A DNA stretch of 64,000 nucleotides from contig NC_065535.1 of the NCBI RefSeq assembly GCF_932294415.1, positions 87,870,862 to 87,934,861 on the forward strand, read 5' to 3'. The notes under the pieces were generated by a model. It was not told the DNA's origin and ran no database searches. It worked only from the letters and a program-made list of their open reading frames with translations. Each line of letters opens with the position of its first letter. Within the stretch, counting starts at the first letter, position 1. Position numbers and translations under genes: made by a program. The stretch is from Quercus robur (Eukaryota; Streptophyta; Magnoliopsida; Fagales; Fagaceae). Below are positions 1 to 12,700 of this stretch, one piece after another.

Positions 1-243
1 TTTAAGAATATATAAAAAATTATCAACTTTTTTTTCTTATAAAAAATTTATATAATTTTTTTTTAAATCAATACCCTTACAACATCTGTGTACGCATGAG
101 ACACCTCGTTTGGCAGGTGTTCCATTCTTGTTGGATATGTCAACCCAACTTACGCAGCATATTCGGCCCACCGAGTCACAGTGACAGGTCTCTTATTCCT
201 TTGAGGGTTCATGATAAATAGATAGAGGCTCACACACCCAAAA
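1..243 (+). promoter_or_regulatory. upstream region and 5'UTR of the leucine aminopeptidase gene
   Basis: Non-coding, AT-rich sequence directly before the aminopeptidase start codon. The stretch near 205-243 is probably the 5' leader. I see no unambiguous TATA box, and the window edge cuts the promoter, so nothing more can be assigned. Confidence 0.4.
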
Positions 244-3200
244 ATGGCTGCCATTGTTGTATCCGTAGCCTCCACACTCATAGCTTCGTCTCCTCGATAT
301 TCTTCTTCTACTACCTCCTTACTTTTCACTAAACTAAGGTCTTCTTCACCATTTCTTCGATTTTCTTTAGCTGTTACACCCTTTTGCTCTCGCAAAGGTA
401 GACTCATGGCTCACACTCTCGCTCAGGCCAATCTCGGCCTCACTTACCCTGCTGGCATCGAAGCCCCTAAGGTCTCTCTCTCTCTCTCTCTCTCTGAAAA
501 CCCATTATTAGTTTTTCATTTTGTTTAATATTTTGGCTTTTGGATTGAGTTTCTTGGCTAAAGTTTGTGCCTTTGTGGACATTTGTGATTCTGGTTGATG
601 GGTTTCTCTGTTTGAGCCCACTAGACTTTTCACTGTTTGTGCTTCTGTTTTTAACAATTTTGATGGATTTTGTGGTTAATGTTCATAAAGATTTGATCTT
701 TGTTAATGGGTTATGTCTATATCTTTCTATCCAAATTATTATTTCTTTACTATGTGTTATAGAGTCACATTTTTTGAATTATCTGATTGATAACCATAAA
801 GACTTTATCTTTGTTGATGGGATTATATATAAATCTTTATATACACATTATTTTTTCTCCGATATGTGTGAAGGAATCACAGTTATTGAATTATCTGATT
901 GAACTTGATGGGACAGATGGTATAAAGAATTGGTTTTTTCTGTATCTGAATACTGAACACAGTTATTTATGTGATAAATTCATCGTGGACATAACATTTG
1001 ATTGAATACTAGAATATTGATTTTGTGAATACAGTTTTTTTCTGAATACTGAACACATTTTTTCTGCGTGTTTGTGAAAACTCCTGAAAGATCTCTTTTG
1101 CTGCGAAAGATATTGATGTGACGGAATGGAAGGGAGACATACTTGCAGTGGGTGTCACTGAGAAAGACTTGGCAAAGGATGAGAACTCAAAGTTTCAGAA
1201 TTCAATTTTGAAGAAGTTGGACTCTCAGTTGGGTGGTTTGTTGGCTGAAGCCTCTTCAGAGGAGGACTTTACTGGAAAGGCTGGCCAATCGACAGTTCTT
1301 AGGCTTCCGGGTCTTGGCTCAAAAAGGGTTGGCTTGATTGGGCTTGGACAGTCTGCTTCAACTCCAGCTGCTTTTCGGGGTCTTGGTGAGGCCGTTGCAG
1401 CAGCAGCAAAGTCTACTCAAGCAAGTGATGTTGCTATTGTGCTGGCCTCTTCCGAGGGGCTCTCTGCTGAATCAAAGCTTAACTCAGCTACGGCAATAGC
1501 ATCTGGTACTTATTTTAAGGTCTAAGGAGTTCTAATTCATAATTTTCTTGTTGACATATATGTGGTAAAATTTGGCTAAACATGGTCAAATGATTGAATT
1601 GTCCTAGGAACTGTGCTGGGGTTATATGAAGACAATAGATATAAATCAGAGTCAAAGAAACCAGCTCTAAAGTCTGTGGATATTCTTGGTCTTGGAACTG
1701 GACCTGAACTGGAAAAGAAGCTCAAGTTTGCAGAAGCTGTTTCTTCTGCAGTAATTTTTGGACGAGAGCTTGTGAATTCGCCTGCCAATGTACTCACACC
1801 TGGTTCGTATGACTTGCATTTTTTAATAATCCCTTATTCCTTCTTTTTTTTTTAATATATAATTTTATAGTACAATGGAGGAGGGGGGATTTGAACCTTG
1901 GTTCTCTTAATAAAGAGAATAGGTTATGCCATTGAGCTACAAGGCTCTTTCCTCTTGGCCCTCATTCCTATATCCTACTGTAATATGTTAGGCAGTTATT
2001 GATTATCTTATATGTGAGACACATTAATAGGTATGATGTTTAAAAGTTTTATTTTGTCTGCTAGTATTTTGTTTTATCTGTTGGTGTTTATTACCTGAAC
2101 ATTTTTGGTATTAATTGTATGCAATGACTTTTATACTTCAGCGGTGCTCGCAGAAGAGGCTTCAAAGATTGCCTCCTTGTACAGTGATGTTTTTTCTGCT
2201 AAAATTTTAAATGCTGAGCAATGCAAAGAATTGAAGATGGGGTCATATCTGGGCGTAGCTGCAGCCTCTGCAAATCCTCCTCACTTCATACATTTGTGCT
2301 ACAAACCTCCAGGTGGACCTGCCAAAGTCAAGTTGGCATTAGTTGGAAAAGGGTTGACCTTTGACAGGTGCATATATGTTTTCACTACCAAGGAGTTTTT
2401 ACTAGTTCAGTTATCACTTGATCAAAGAGGAAAGAATGGGAATTCATTGCCTATATTTTTGGGATGTTCAATGTCTGATGCCTACATTAAGATTGAAATT
2501 GAGTTATATGATTTATTAAATTGTTGATATGTCTTGGGTATTACCTACCAACTAGTGAGCCACTCCTTTCTCTTATTGCTATGTACATGTCAATTACAAG
2601 GTTGATTTTATATTTATTCTTTTTATTGCAATTGCTTTCCTAATGGTGATGGATGTGGGATTTGCTTAGGGAAAGATAAAAAAAATTTCTGTGTTGTTTT
2701 TTTATTGTTGCTGGCTCTCAGTTTACATGAATTATTGAAATTTATCTTTTTATCTTATTAGTGGTGGCTACAACATCAAGACAGGACCAGGCTGTTCCAT
2801 TGAGCTCATGAAATTTGATATGGGGGGTTCAGCAGCAGTTCTAGGTGCAGCAAAAGCTATCGGTCAAATTAAACCTTCCGGAGTAGAGGTCATCAATTTG
2901 ATTTTTTTTGTTCTTATGTGATGCAATGAAAATTGCCCTGATTGATCATTTTGTACTCCTACTTTGAGTAGTTGAATCCTTTAATATATTTCTTCTGTCT
3001 GAGTAAAGGTGTCTTGTATATGCAGGTTCATTTCATTGTGGCGGCTTGTGAGAACATGATAAGTGGAACCGGCATGAGACCTGGAGATATTGTAACAGCA
3101 TCAAATGGAAAGACCATTGAGGTATGGATTCTTTGTCTTGTGAAGAGGTCATGCAATAGTAGTAAGAGTTTTGATTGACTTTTAGGATTGTGTCATATTA

Positions 3201-6173
3201 AGATGTATTTTAAAATATACCCAAGGTGTCTTAAACCATGTTATATATATATTTTTATATTTTATTTTTCAAAGATAAACTTCAGCTTCAAGTCCTTTAT
3301 CCATTCTTCTGGTGGGTCCTAGTGAAATATTTTCAATTAGATGCTTGTGTTTTTAGTTCAGTGCATTTATGCTCTTGTTGGGTAGCAAATGCAATAGTCA
3401 ACCTGGTTTAAACTCAATTGGGTCCACAATCACAGGAGGTTGAACTCAATAAAAAATAATGAAAATTTATGAGCGTATGTGTTTGGATGTTCAATTTAAA
3501 TTGGATGGCTCCATTATCTTTTCTTATATTTTTCATAGTTTATGGGAACCAATAAGAAAATTCACTTCTAACATTTGACGTTTTAAGACCAGTTTTAGGA
3601 TTTCTTGAATTTCCTTTATACTAATTTTCACTGTTGGAGTTGGCAATAATTATCATTTTCTATAATAGCCTCATTCACGGTGATGAATTTGTATATAAAA
3701 CATGACTGTGCAGTTCAATATTTAAGAGTGTCCAAACCCATCACTACATAATATTAAAATGATTTCAATGCATTATATAGTTTTCTGAAATGCACCATAA
3801 AGATATTTGGAGCATAGTAATATAGATAAAATAAAATTACATTTAGGTTGGGTCTGGTCATTGGTTACATGCCAGCCTTCCTTCCCCTTGAAACTTATCT
3901 TGTTTTGCCATATTGTATTTTGTTTTCCAATGTAAAATGCAATTACAGACTGCATATGGACTAGCAGATTATTTTCCAGTTCTTTTTATATTATAAATGA
4001 TTCAAATCTTGCTTCAAGAGATTGTTAAATTTCCAATTATTGAATTATGTTGGACAGATCTAGTTCTTTGTTGAATTACTATGATGTAATGAGCATAGGA
4101 GGCTTGATTTTCAATGGCATACTTGAGATGAATTCCTTTTTGTTTGAACAACCATAATGATAACAGCATGAACTGTTCAGTATATATAGATATTCATTGA
4201 ACTTTCTGGTCTGTTATAGCCCCTCTGGGATATAAAATATATCTTTTCTCAACATCCCCATAGTGTCTTACATAAATATATGCATTTTGATTAGGGTTGT
4301 ATTATTGCTGTTTACATCATACATTTGGTATCAAACAAAGTTAGCCATTTTTTGGAATATTATTGGTTTTTGTTCCCCCTCAAGGGCACTGTTAGTGGTT
4401 TAATTGCTGAGGTTCTGCATTTATATCTTCAAACTGAGTTTTTTTTTTGTCATTTCAATCTCTACTGCAGGTTAATAACACCGATGCTGAGGGCAGACTT
4501 ACATTGGCAGATGCTTTGGTATATGCTTGTAACCAAGGTGTTGAGAAGGTAATACTTAAATGAAGGGCCATATCTATGTATCTTTGATATTTTTAAAAAT
4601 TATAATGGATCCTGATATATATATATATATTCTTCTTCTTCTTCTTCTTCTTCCTCTCTCTCAATATAAAGTTAGCACAAAATATTGGAACTTCTATTTG
4701 TTTGCTGGTTGATCAGTGAAATGTCCTCATTTGATTTCAAAGGGCTAGAAGCAGTGGTTCACTTTCCTCTAATTTTTATTGTAGAAAATGAGATTGAGAA
4801 TCAAACTTCTGAATGATATTGGCCATAGATATGCTGTGCTTCATAACACATTCGCAGTGTTTATGTAATCTAGAGTCAGTTGTATTACTTATATAACCCT
4901 TTAAAATTCAAATTAAAGTATATCTGCTGTTGGGGAATTGGGTCCAGAAATAGAGGACATACTGTCATGCTTCACCTTGTTCTTTTAACTTATTTTTTTC
5001 CTTGAAAGAGTTTCAATCTTTTAAAGATGTTTATATGAGTTTAGAATCTGTGCTCACACTTATTAATTGTTCTACAGATAGTTGACTTGGCAACTTTAAC
5101 TGGGGCTTGTGTAGTTGCTCTTGGTCCCTCAATTGCAGGTATCTACATATCGTGGTGTTGAACTGTTTATTTGAGTTTTATATCCTGCTGGGATTCAAGT
5201 TCTGAGAACCATACAAAATTGTATTGCATACAAATCAGTAAAGACCAAGGACAAGTTGAGTACAGGTTAGGGTTATGCATGTGGTGGTGTAAGAGAGAGA
5301 ACAAGGGGAGGAAAGGCACATTTTTGAAATTTAGTTAACTGTAATTTTTAAGAAATAGTTAGTACACTGGCAGTCCTGTGTGGTTTTCATGGAATGGGGT
5401 GAAAACATTTTATGTTTGCAATTTGTTCAAGCCTATTGATTAGTGGCTTCTTACTTGCCACATTCAGTCTTTCACATATCTGCTAAACTCTCGAATACCA
5501 GTAATTTTGTTGATGGCAAACCTTTGTTCTTTTTCTTTTAGGTATCTTTACACCCAGTGATGACCTGGCCAAGGAGGTAATTGCAGCTTCAGAGGCCAGT
5601 GGGGAGAAACTTTGGAGGTTGCCTTTGGAAGAAAGTTATTGGGAGTCGATGAAATCAGGAGTAGCTGATATGGTCAACACTGGTGGTCGTCCGGGTGGTG
5701 CTATCACTGCTGCTCTCTTCTTGAAGCAGGTATATGATCGTCATTACTTTTTTTTTTTGCTTGATATGAGTTGTTCAGTGACTTGTTTTAATTGTAATCC
5801 ATGCTTTTCAGGGTCTCTTTCTTCTCTATCTGAATTTTTTGCCTCTCTTTAATATTTGTAGTGTTTTTATTTTTAATTTTTATAAACCTTGGAGGAAAGG
5901 GAGGGAGGGAGAGGGAAGGGGTGGAGTATTGGGTGATTGGGGCAGCAGAGTTAGTTGCTGCTCTTATTTTGACTCGCTTCTAGTAAAGTCCTCTTCAATT
6001 GTAGTTGCTATGGATTTCTGAAACTTTGAGTCGTGCTTTTGCAGTTTGTTGATGAGAAGGTTCAATGGATGCATATTGACTTAGCAGGCCCAGTTTGGAA
6101 TGATAAGAAACGCGCTGCGACAGGATTTGGCATTTCTACTTTGGTCGAGTGGGTTTTGAAGAACTCTTCTTAG
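244..6173 (+). CDS. LAP: leucine aminopeptidase (M17), chloroplast-type precursor
   Basis: Ten exons: 244-471, 1091-1505, 1608-1802, 2142-2367, 2762-2888, 3026-3121, 4471-4548, 5078-5138, 5542-5729, 6045-6173. All introns are GT-AG and the phases join into 580 aa, the usual length for plant M17 enzymes. The first ~55 residues are rich in Ser, Thr and Arg, as in a plastid transit peptide, and end near [10 protein letters not shown]. The catalytic C-terminal domain shows GKGLTFDSGGYNIK (metal-binding Lys and Asp), [11 protein letters not shown], and the family signature [14 protein letters not shown] with its metal ligands and active-site Arg. These residues are all intact. Family knowledge: M17 enzymes are hexameric two-metal peptidases that remove N-terminal residues, with dipeptide turnover and chaperone roles reported in plants. 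The start is the first ATG after a short leader and gives a complete transit peptide. Plastid location is inferred. Confidence 0.95.
472..496 (+). repeat. CT microsatellite fused to an intron donor
   Basis: The GT donor of aminopeptidase intron 1 runs straight into (CT)n, reading GTCTCTCT and onward. Repeat-length change here would sit inside the first bases of the intron. Confidence 0.7.
1860..1960 (-). mobile_element. tRNA-derived SINE fragment
   Basis: Read on the minus strand this has a pol III A box, TAGCTCAATGGC (1939-1928), and a B box, GGTTCAAATCC (1897-1887), about 30 nt apart. There is no cloverleaf or acceptor stem, so it is a SINE head and not a tRNA gene. It lies in intron 3 of the aminopeptidase gene. 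Confidence 0.6.
4617..4675. repeat. compound TA / TTC / TC microsatellite
   Basis: A short (TA)n run is followed by (TTC)n and (TC)n in intron 7 of the aminopeptidase gene. It is simple sequence with no other visible role. Confidence 0.7.
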
Positions 6174-6784
6174 ATAAAGATTGAAGCATTCTGTTGGGAT
6201 CTCATATACATCAAGGGAGGAGAGGAAGAACAATGTCACCTATCACCTATCAAAAAAAAGAACAATGTCACATAGCATCCTTGGTGGTGTTTCTATTCAT
6301 ATGAATAAATATGTTGGAGGAGTTAAGAAGTCATGAGTGGAAGGCATGGTCTTGTTTGAGCTTGTTAGAGAAACTTTAAAACTAGAATTTCAACTGAAAT
6401 GGTGTTTTTAAATGTCTCTCAGTCCTTTAAAAAAAGTCTACTAGTCCTTATGATTTTTTTTGGTTTATCTATTTTCTTCTGGTCTCAATTTGGAGAAAGT
6501 ATCTCGTGTAAGAGAGGCATGCCATATTTCTCATATAACAAGCCAATAAGTTAATACTATGTGAGAGGTTGATCGGATCAACTTTGACAAGAGTATTCAA
6601 TCATATGGCATTCACTTATTGGCTTGTTACATTGTTAACTTGGTATACCTGTCTCAAAACGTGCTTTCTTCTCAAATAGGTGGTGTGTTCTTTGTGTAAA
6701 TGGGAGTTGGTTGGGAAGGCTTTAATAAGGTTTGGCTAGATAAGATTTGGCTTTATTTCACTAAGTAATTATTAGATACTCCTA

Positions 6785-7072
6785 GGGTATAGCTAATGCG
6801 ATACTCCCAAGTCAATAAAAACAAGTTGCCCAATACCAAAATTAATTTTGTGACATAACTTTTTAAGTTTATGTTATATTATTTAATTAGGTGGCTTACT
6901 TTTATTGATGTGGAGTTATACTGTGGTGGGGTATAGCTAATGCGATACTCCCAAGTCAATAAAAACAAGTTGCCTAATACCAAAATTAATTTTGTGACAT
7001 AACTTTTTAAGTTTATGTTATATTATTTAATTAGGTGGCTTACTTTTATTGATGTGGAGTTACACTGTGGTG
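6785..7072. repeat. tandem duplication, two ~143-bp copies
   Basis: The unit starting GGGTATAGCTAATGCGATAC at 6785 is repeated almost exactly from 6928. It lies in the intergenic space after the aminopeptidase gene and has no ORF. Confidence 0.8.
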
Positions 7073-7075
7073 GTG

Positions 7076-7185
7076 GCTAAAATCATGTTTTGAAAACATG
7101 ATTTTAATTATAATTGTGAAATCGTAAAACGTGATTTTCATAATTATAATTGAAATCGTGTTTTGAGAACACGATTTCAGTTGGA
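7076..7185. repeat. cluster of short palindromes
   Basis: Successive inverted repeats built on AAATCATGTTTT / AAAACATGATTT and AAATCGTGTTTT / AAACACGATTT surround ATTATAATT cores. They form a compound hairpin next to the tandem duplication and may be the end of a foldback element. Function unknown. Confidence 0.5.
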
Positions 7186-7199
7186 ATGTTTTCATCGAT

Positions 7200-8011
7200 G
7201 TATACCTTAGCATGTGTAACAATAATTAGTATTTCAAAAATAAGTTGAGTTTAACTAGCAAACAATAAAAATAGAAAATATGTCAAATTTGCTTACTCGT
7301 CATAATCAGTCCACTCTTTTGGGGCACACGAATCATTCGCTTGTTTGTAAGGTCTTTCAATGTAGTGATGGTGCAAGTATATTTGAATTAGAATTCAACA
7401 AGTCCAGAGGCAGAAAATTGGAATGGTATGACATGATTGGATATTAATAAAAGTGGTGTTAGTATTGGATTTACATGAAAGTGATATTATTTAAGTTTCA
7501 ACTTGTTAAAAAGAAGTGTGTTTTGAGCATTACTCTTTTATTTTTTGAGAAGAGAGCATTACTCATTTGAATTTGTTCCTTTGAATTCTTTTACATGTGA
7601 TGTGGTTTGGATTCTAATGTTAATATCCTGTTTAAAACATCTTGTTTAAAGAAATACATCCTCATGAAGATAAATTAAAAACAATTTTTGTGTGTGACAA
7701 TAATGATTACATGTTTCTTGAAAGTGGACAATATCTCTCTCTAGAATATACGTCTTTTGTCATTTTAATAGTTACATCATTTCCCTCTCAAACTCATTTC
7801 TTAATATCTTCAAAATTAGAAGGAATTGGAGAGAATTGCGTATATTTTAATGTCTAGTCTCCATGCTATCCATTCTTTTTCTAAATGGATATATCCCTAT
7901 TTTTATTAAAGAAAATACATAATTGTCATGTTAATATTAAAAGATTCTTTTTCATTCTATGCCTTTCCATCTCTTAATGTTATTGGTTACTATTATAATA
8001 AAATATGACAA

Positions 8012-8064
<53 letters not shown>

Positions 8065-9772
8065 CATCTTTTGTCATTTTAATTGTTTCATCATTTCACT
8101 CACACACTCACTTTTTTAATCACTTCAAAATTAAAAGGAATGGGAGGGAAATGAAATATATTTCAATAAAATTTTATCTAAAGTCTCAATAATATCCAAT
8201 TTTTTCCTGAAGAAAATACATAATAATAATGTTATTACTGAAAATTTTACTTTCATTAAACTCCCAAATAAAGTTACTTTCCACCAAAATTATTTATTTT
8301 CAAAAATCCAAATAAGAGAGTTTCCATTTATTTATTTATATTATTGTTGATATTATAGTAAAACATGACAAATGTTCATTAAAAAAAATGTACAAACAGT
8401 TCAATCATATTTATTTCATTCTTCTACTCAAAAAAAATAATAATAATAATAATTATTATTTATTTCTTTTATAAGCTCTCAAACATAGTGTTAAAATTTA
8501 AATATAATGCTCATGAATAATCCTTGATTTTTTTCCCTGATTCTTGGGTAGGTGGGTTGAACATAGGAGAAATGAGAGAAGGACAGGTGACTCATCATAC
8601 TACAAGCCTATTTAAAATTGTTCATTCTTCCAACAAATCCACAAAGACAATTGTCAAAAATAAAAATCATAATCACAAGGAAAAATAATGTTTGAACCAT
8701 ATATGGTTTTTTACCATAATACAACACTTAGCAAGATTGGTAATTTGGTGTATAGTATCTCGACTTTTCATAATATTCTAGTACATGTTTGGTATGTGGT
8801 TGCGTACATTGGCAAGATTTAATCTTGTCTTGTAATGACATGAATTATGTATGTTAACGTGATCAAAGAAAACACATATATAATAAAAAGAGACATTGAA
8901 AGCAAACTATTTGATTCAATGAATCTTCCACCTTTGATCAAAAGAAGACAAGTTAGATAGTTTGGTGTTGAAGTGATGGTGTTGTTTTAGTCACAACTAA
9001 AGGAATCTTAAATGACAAAATCATGTTCGTTTATTGGATTTAGTCTTTAGATGTAATTAAAAAACATTATCATTATTCTTTCAAAAAGAAGAAGAAGAAG
9101 AAACGTTATCATTATTAGCCTCATCATACGCGCGTCTGATGAGATTTTTTTTTTTTTTTTTTTTTTAAGCAAAAAAAAAAAATCAGTGTTTTTATTATAT
9201 ATATATATAATTTTTATTTTGAGAATTTAATTTATAAGTGAATAAAACAATTTGAAAATTAACAGGTGAGTGATCTTATTTTTTAGGTAGTGAGAGTTAA
9301 AATTTCATTTTTATCGGATTATCTTTTAATTTTGTCTCTACTTAAACATAGAGGTATAGAGATATTTTTGAACTAAAAAAAAAAAAGAGGAATTCAAATA
9401 GAGAAAACTCATAAATAAGAGTATAAATAGTAGTATGTTAAATTCTTGATACACGTGGGAGTTGATTTATATGACCTCGTACGTGCATGGTCAAAACCCC
9501 ATTAAATCTGAGTCCAACCAAAGTCTCTCGGTTCAGACACAAATTTTTTGAGTTCTTTTTGGCTGTTCCCTCTTTGTTCATTTACATTTTACTCACAGCT
9601 TCAAAATCGAACCGTACATCAGTGAATCTTCCATTAGAGGCCACAAGAAAAGAATATACGTAAAGCTGTTCACTTTAAGCTTTGTTGAACATATTATCTG
9701 AGCACTAATCATGTAGCAGAAAAAGAAAGGAGAGAGAAAGAGAGAGAGAGAGTGTGAGAGATTTGGGTAAAA
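7200..9772. other. intergenic region without a recognisable gene
   Basis: About 2.6 kb of AT-rich sequence. It holds a long (CT)n microsatellite, a poly-T run near 9145, a short (TA)n tract near 9195, and the promoter and leader of the next gene (GA-rich leader at about 9725-9760). The only ORFs are short and have no protein-like composition. Confidence 0.6.
8016..8061. repeat. (CT)n microsatellite
   Basis: An uninterrupted CT dinucleotide run of about 23 units in intergenic DNA. Confidence 0.9.
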
Positions 9773-12700
9773 ATGAGTGTACCTTTGGCTGTGATGACCT
9801 TTAATCTTCATGAAGATCAACCACCAGACAGTCCTAATTCATGGGAGAAGAGGAGGGATTTATGTATCAGTGTCATCACCAGCTACTCCCCTGCGATTCT
9901 CTGTACCCAACAAGGTCCTTTTTCCTCTCCATGTACACCTCTATATTATATGTATCTTTGTATGTGCATATGTTGGGGCGTGCTTGTGGTTTGGTTGAAA
10001 TGGTTGATCTGGGTTTTCTTTGATTTGTGTTTTGGAGGCGGGATTTTGATCTTTCACGTTGTAGTTAGAGTTTTACTGTTTTTTGAATACTAGTGAAAAA
10101 AGATTTGGGTGAATGATGTTTTGGGTAGAAGGGTTCAGGGTTCTTACTTCATACTTCTTACTTGACTTGTCATACTCTATTTGAAGGACCTATGAATTGG
10201 ATTGGGTTTTAGCAATTTAGTCTTGGGGTACTTGTTTTGCTTCATATGGTTAAGCTAAATATACTTTCATTGTGATATTAATGATTAGGCTTTTCTTTCT
10301 CCTATCTCATGTAATTTTTTATTCTTTTATCTGGGTTCAGGAGTGAAATCTCGATTGGATTATCTTCATCAGTGCTTACCAGGTAACTTTTTTTTCCCCT
10401 TACCCCTCAGAGTTATTATTGTAACGCTTATGAACTTAGCTTATTTAATAAAGAAGTTAAATTTAAATAGTTAAAAATATAGACGGACTCTATACTTGTA
10501 TTAGGCGTTCAAAGTTCAAGTGAGTGTGACACGATTCAAAACATGTGATTTTGAAGAGATTTGCTAGATGTAATTCTTCCTTCATTGAATTAGATACATT
10601 AATGTGCTATTGAAATCGATATAGATTCATGTTGAACACTGAATATAAGGCATTTCTGTGTGGTTTCCAATAGTCTAGTATCTAAGATGATCCGATTGCA
10701 TTGATCTCATTGGTTTCGATTCAAAGTTCGCACAAGGTTTTAATGTAGGATGGACCATCTTACATGCATATCATAAACTATGCATGTGAAAGGGTTTGAT
10801 ACTTTGAGCTTAAAGAAGACGTTCCTTTGGTTTAGGTTATAGCTACCCCTGGAGATAGATCCCATCTGAGTCCCAGTCCCATCTAGGTATAACTCTTTTC
10901 ATTCTGATAGGAAGGATGTCAAGCCAATAAGCTCTACCTCAAATGGCACTTTCTTCTCCCATAAGAATGAGTGAAGGGTGAGGTTGTGAGTTTAGAACTC
11001 ATTGGCGCATGTTTAACTTTCTGATTAAAAAAAAAAAAAAAAAAAAAGGATCTGAGCTATATGTTTGAATTGATTTGTGTAGTCATGCATATTGTACAAT
11101 TGTCATATGAGGTGCATTTATCATTTTTGGGGCTTGTTGCATTTAATGAATTATATTCCAGAAACCTGTAAATATGCTGATATCATATATCAATCCCAAA
11201 ATAGAATCTGTCGTGTGGACCTGCCTTATGCAACAAAAGAAAAATAGAGTAAATAAAAATATTCCAACTATGGTGTGTCCCATTCCTTATTGTTGTTGTT
11301 AAATGAAGCACTGCCATTTTTTATTATTTTAATTTTATTTGTTCAGATAAGAATCATTATCTTACCTGTACAATTTAAATTTCTAGTATAAGTGACGCTC
11401 ATCTGACAAAGAATATTGAAATATAAGGAAAAGGAAAAACCACAACGAATAATATGTAAAGGGAATTTTATCATTGAATGCCTTTTATGCTTGAAGTGGC
11501 AAGACATGAATTTACCTCTGGAGATAGGGTGGACTTCCTGAATAAAATGGTTGAGCATGTTTTATTTGTGGCATAGTCCAAAGCTTCGTAGCTCAACTCT
11601 ATTAGGTCTATGCCTAGTCTAGAATGTAACTAACAATGCAAAAGTTTTTTTGATTAGTAAGTTACACATACAAATTCTGAACTGTCAACCCCACCCTCCT
11701 CTTTGCTCTTACAGGGGAAGGAAGTGCCATTTTATCTACAGCTTTTTGGCAACTGATAAGGGAAATAGTTTTCAAGAAGAATGATAATTCCATGACCACA
11801 GAGAATCATCTATGAGTAGATCCTTAGGTACTTAGGAGAGATTAAACCATAGTGTTTAGGGCAAAAAGATTAGTCTTCTCATTTAGGGTGGTATATATTT
11901 TTATGAGCAATGCTGTATTCTTCTCTTATGAGTTATGACTTGCACAGTTTTATTCACTTCTTTTTCATTCCCTTTTTTTTTTGCCCTTTTTTTTGGTGAA
12001 TGTTTTCACTTCTTATTTAACATCATAAACCCAAAACATAGATGTGGATTGTACACTGGAAATTTTGTTAGTGATTGGACTCTTCTTTCTTTCATGTTAT
12101 CTAGGTTATGATCAATTTGGAGTATCAAGGAAAGGACCACAAGACACTTCAGATGAACATTGCACCATCTTCTATGACAAGGAGAAGGTACAATATTGAT
12201 TACTTTTTCCAATCTGGCATAGCTTTCTAATTATGCTTCTTCAGAAAAGATTGGTGTTACTTCCTTCTTTTATTAAATGAAGGTAGAGCTGGTAGAAGGT
12301 GGAACTTTCTGGTTGTCGGAGTCACCTTCTGTCCCTGGAAGCATGTCATGGGGTTCTGTGGTTCCATGTATTGCAACATGGGCGATATCCTTATAATTTG
12401 ACTCTTATGTAGATTAAACTTCCTTTTGCTTGATGTTTTTATTTTTTCAACCAAGAGCTTTGTATTGGTTGTTTCTTTGACAAGATGTCCACACATTCCA
12501 ATTGAAAGGAGTCGAGCCACCAGGGTTTTCCTTTCAGATAGTCAATACAAACATGGATGAGTTAAGCCCTCGTGCCCGTAGACGAAGTGCTTTACTCACA
12601 TGGCAGCACATTGCATCCCTACCTCCTAACATATCAGTTGTATACTGTGGAGGATTCAACACACAAAAGGAATCAACTACAGGGCGTTTTCTTCTTGGGA

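Noticed and set aside
1860..1960. tRNA-like sequence with A and B boxes
   Set aside because: It lacks acceptor and anticodon stems; it reads as a SINE head.
7642..7857. 71-codon intergenic ORF
   Set aside because: AT-rich, no homology recognised, no promoter or splice context.
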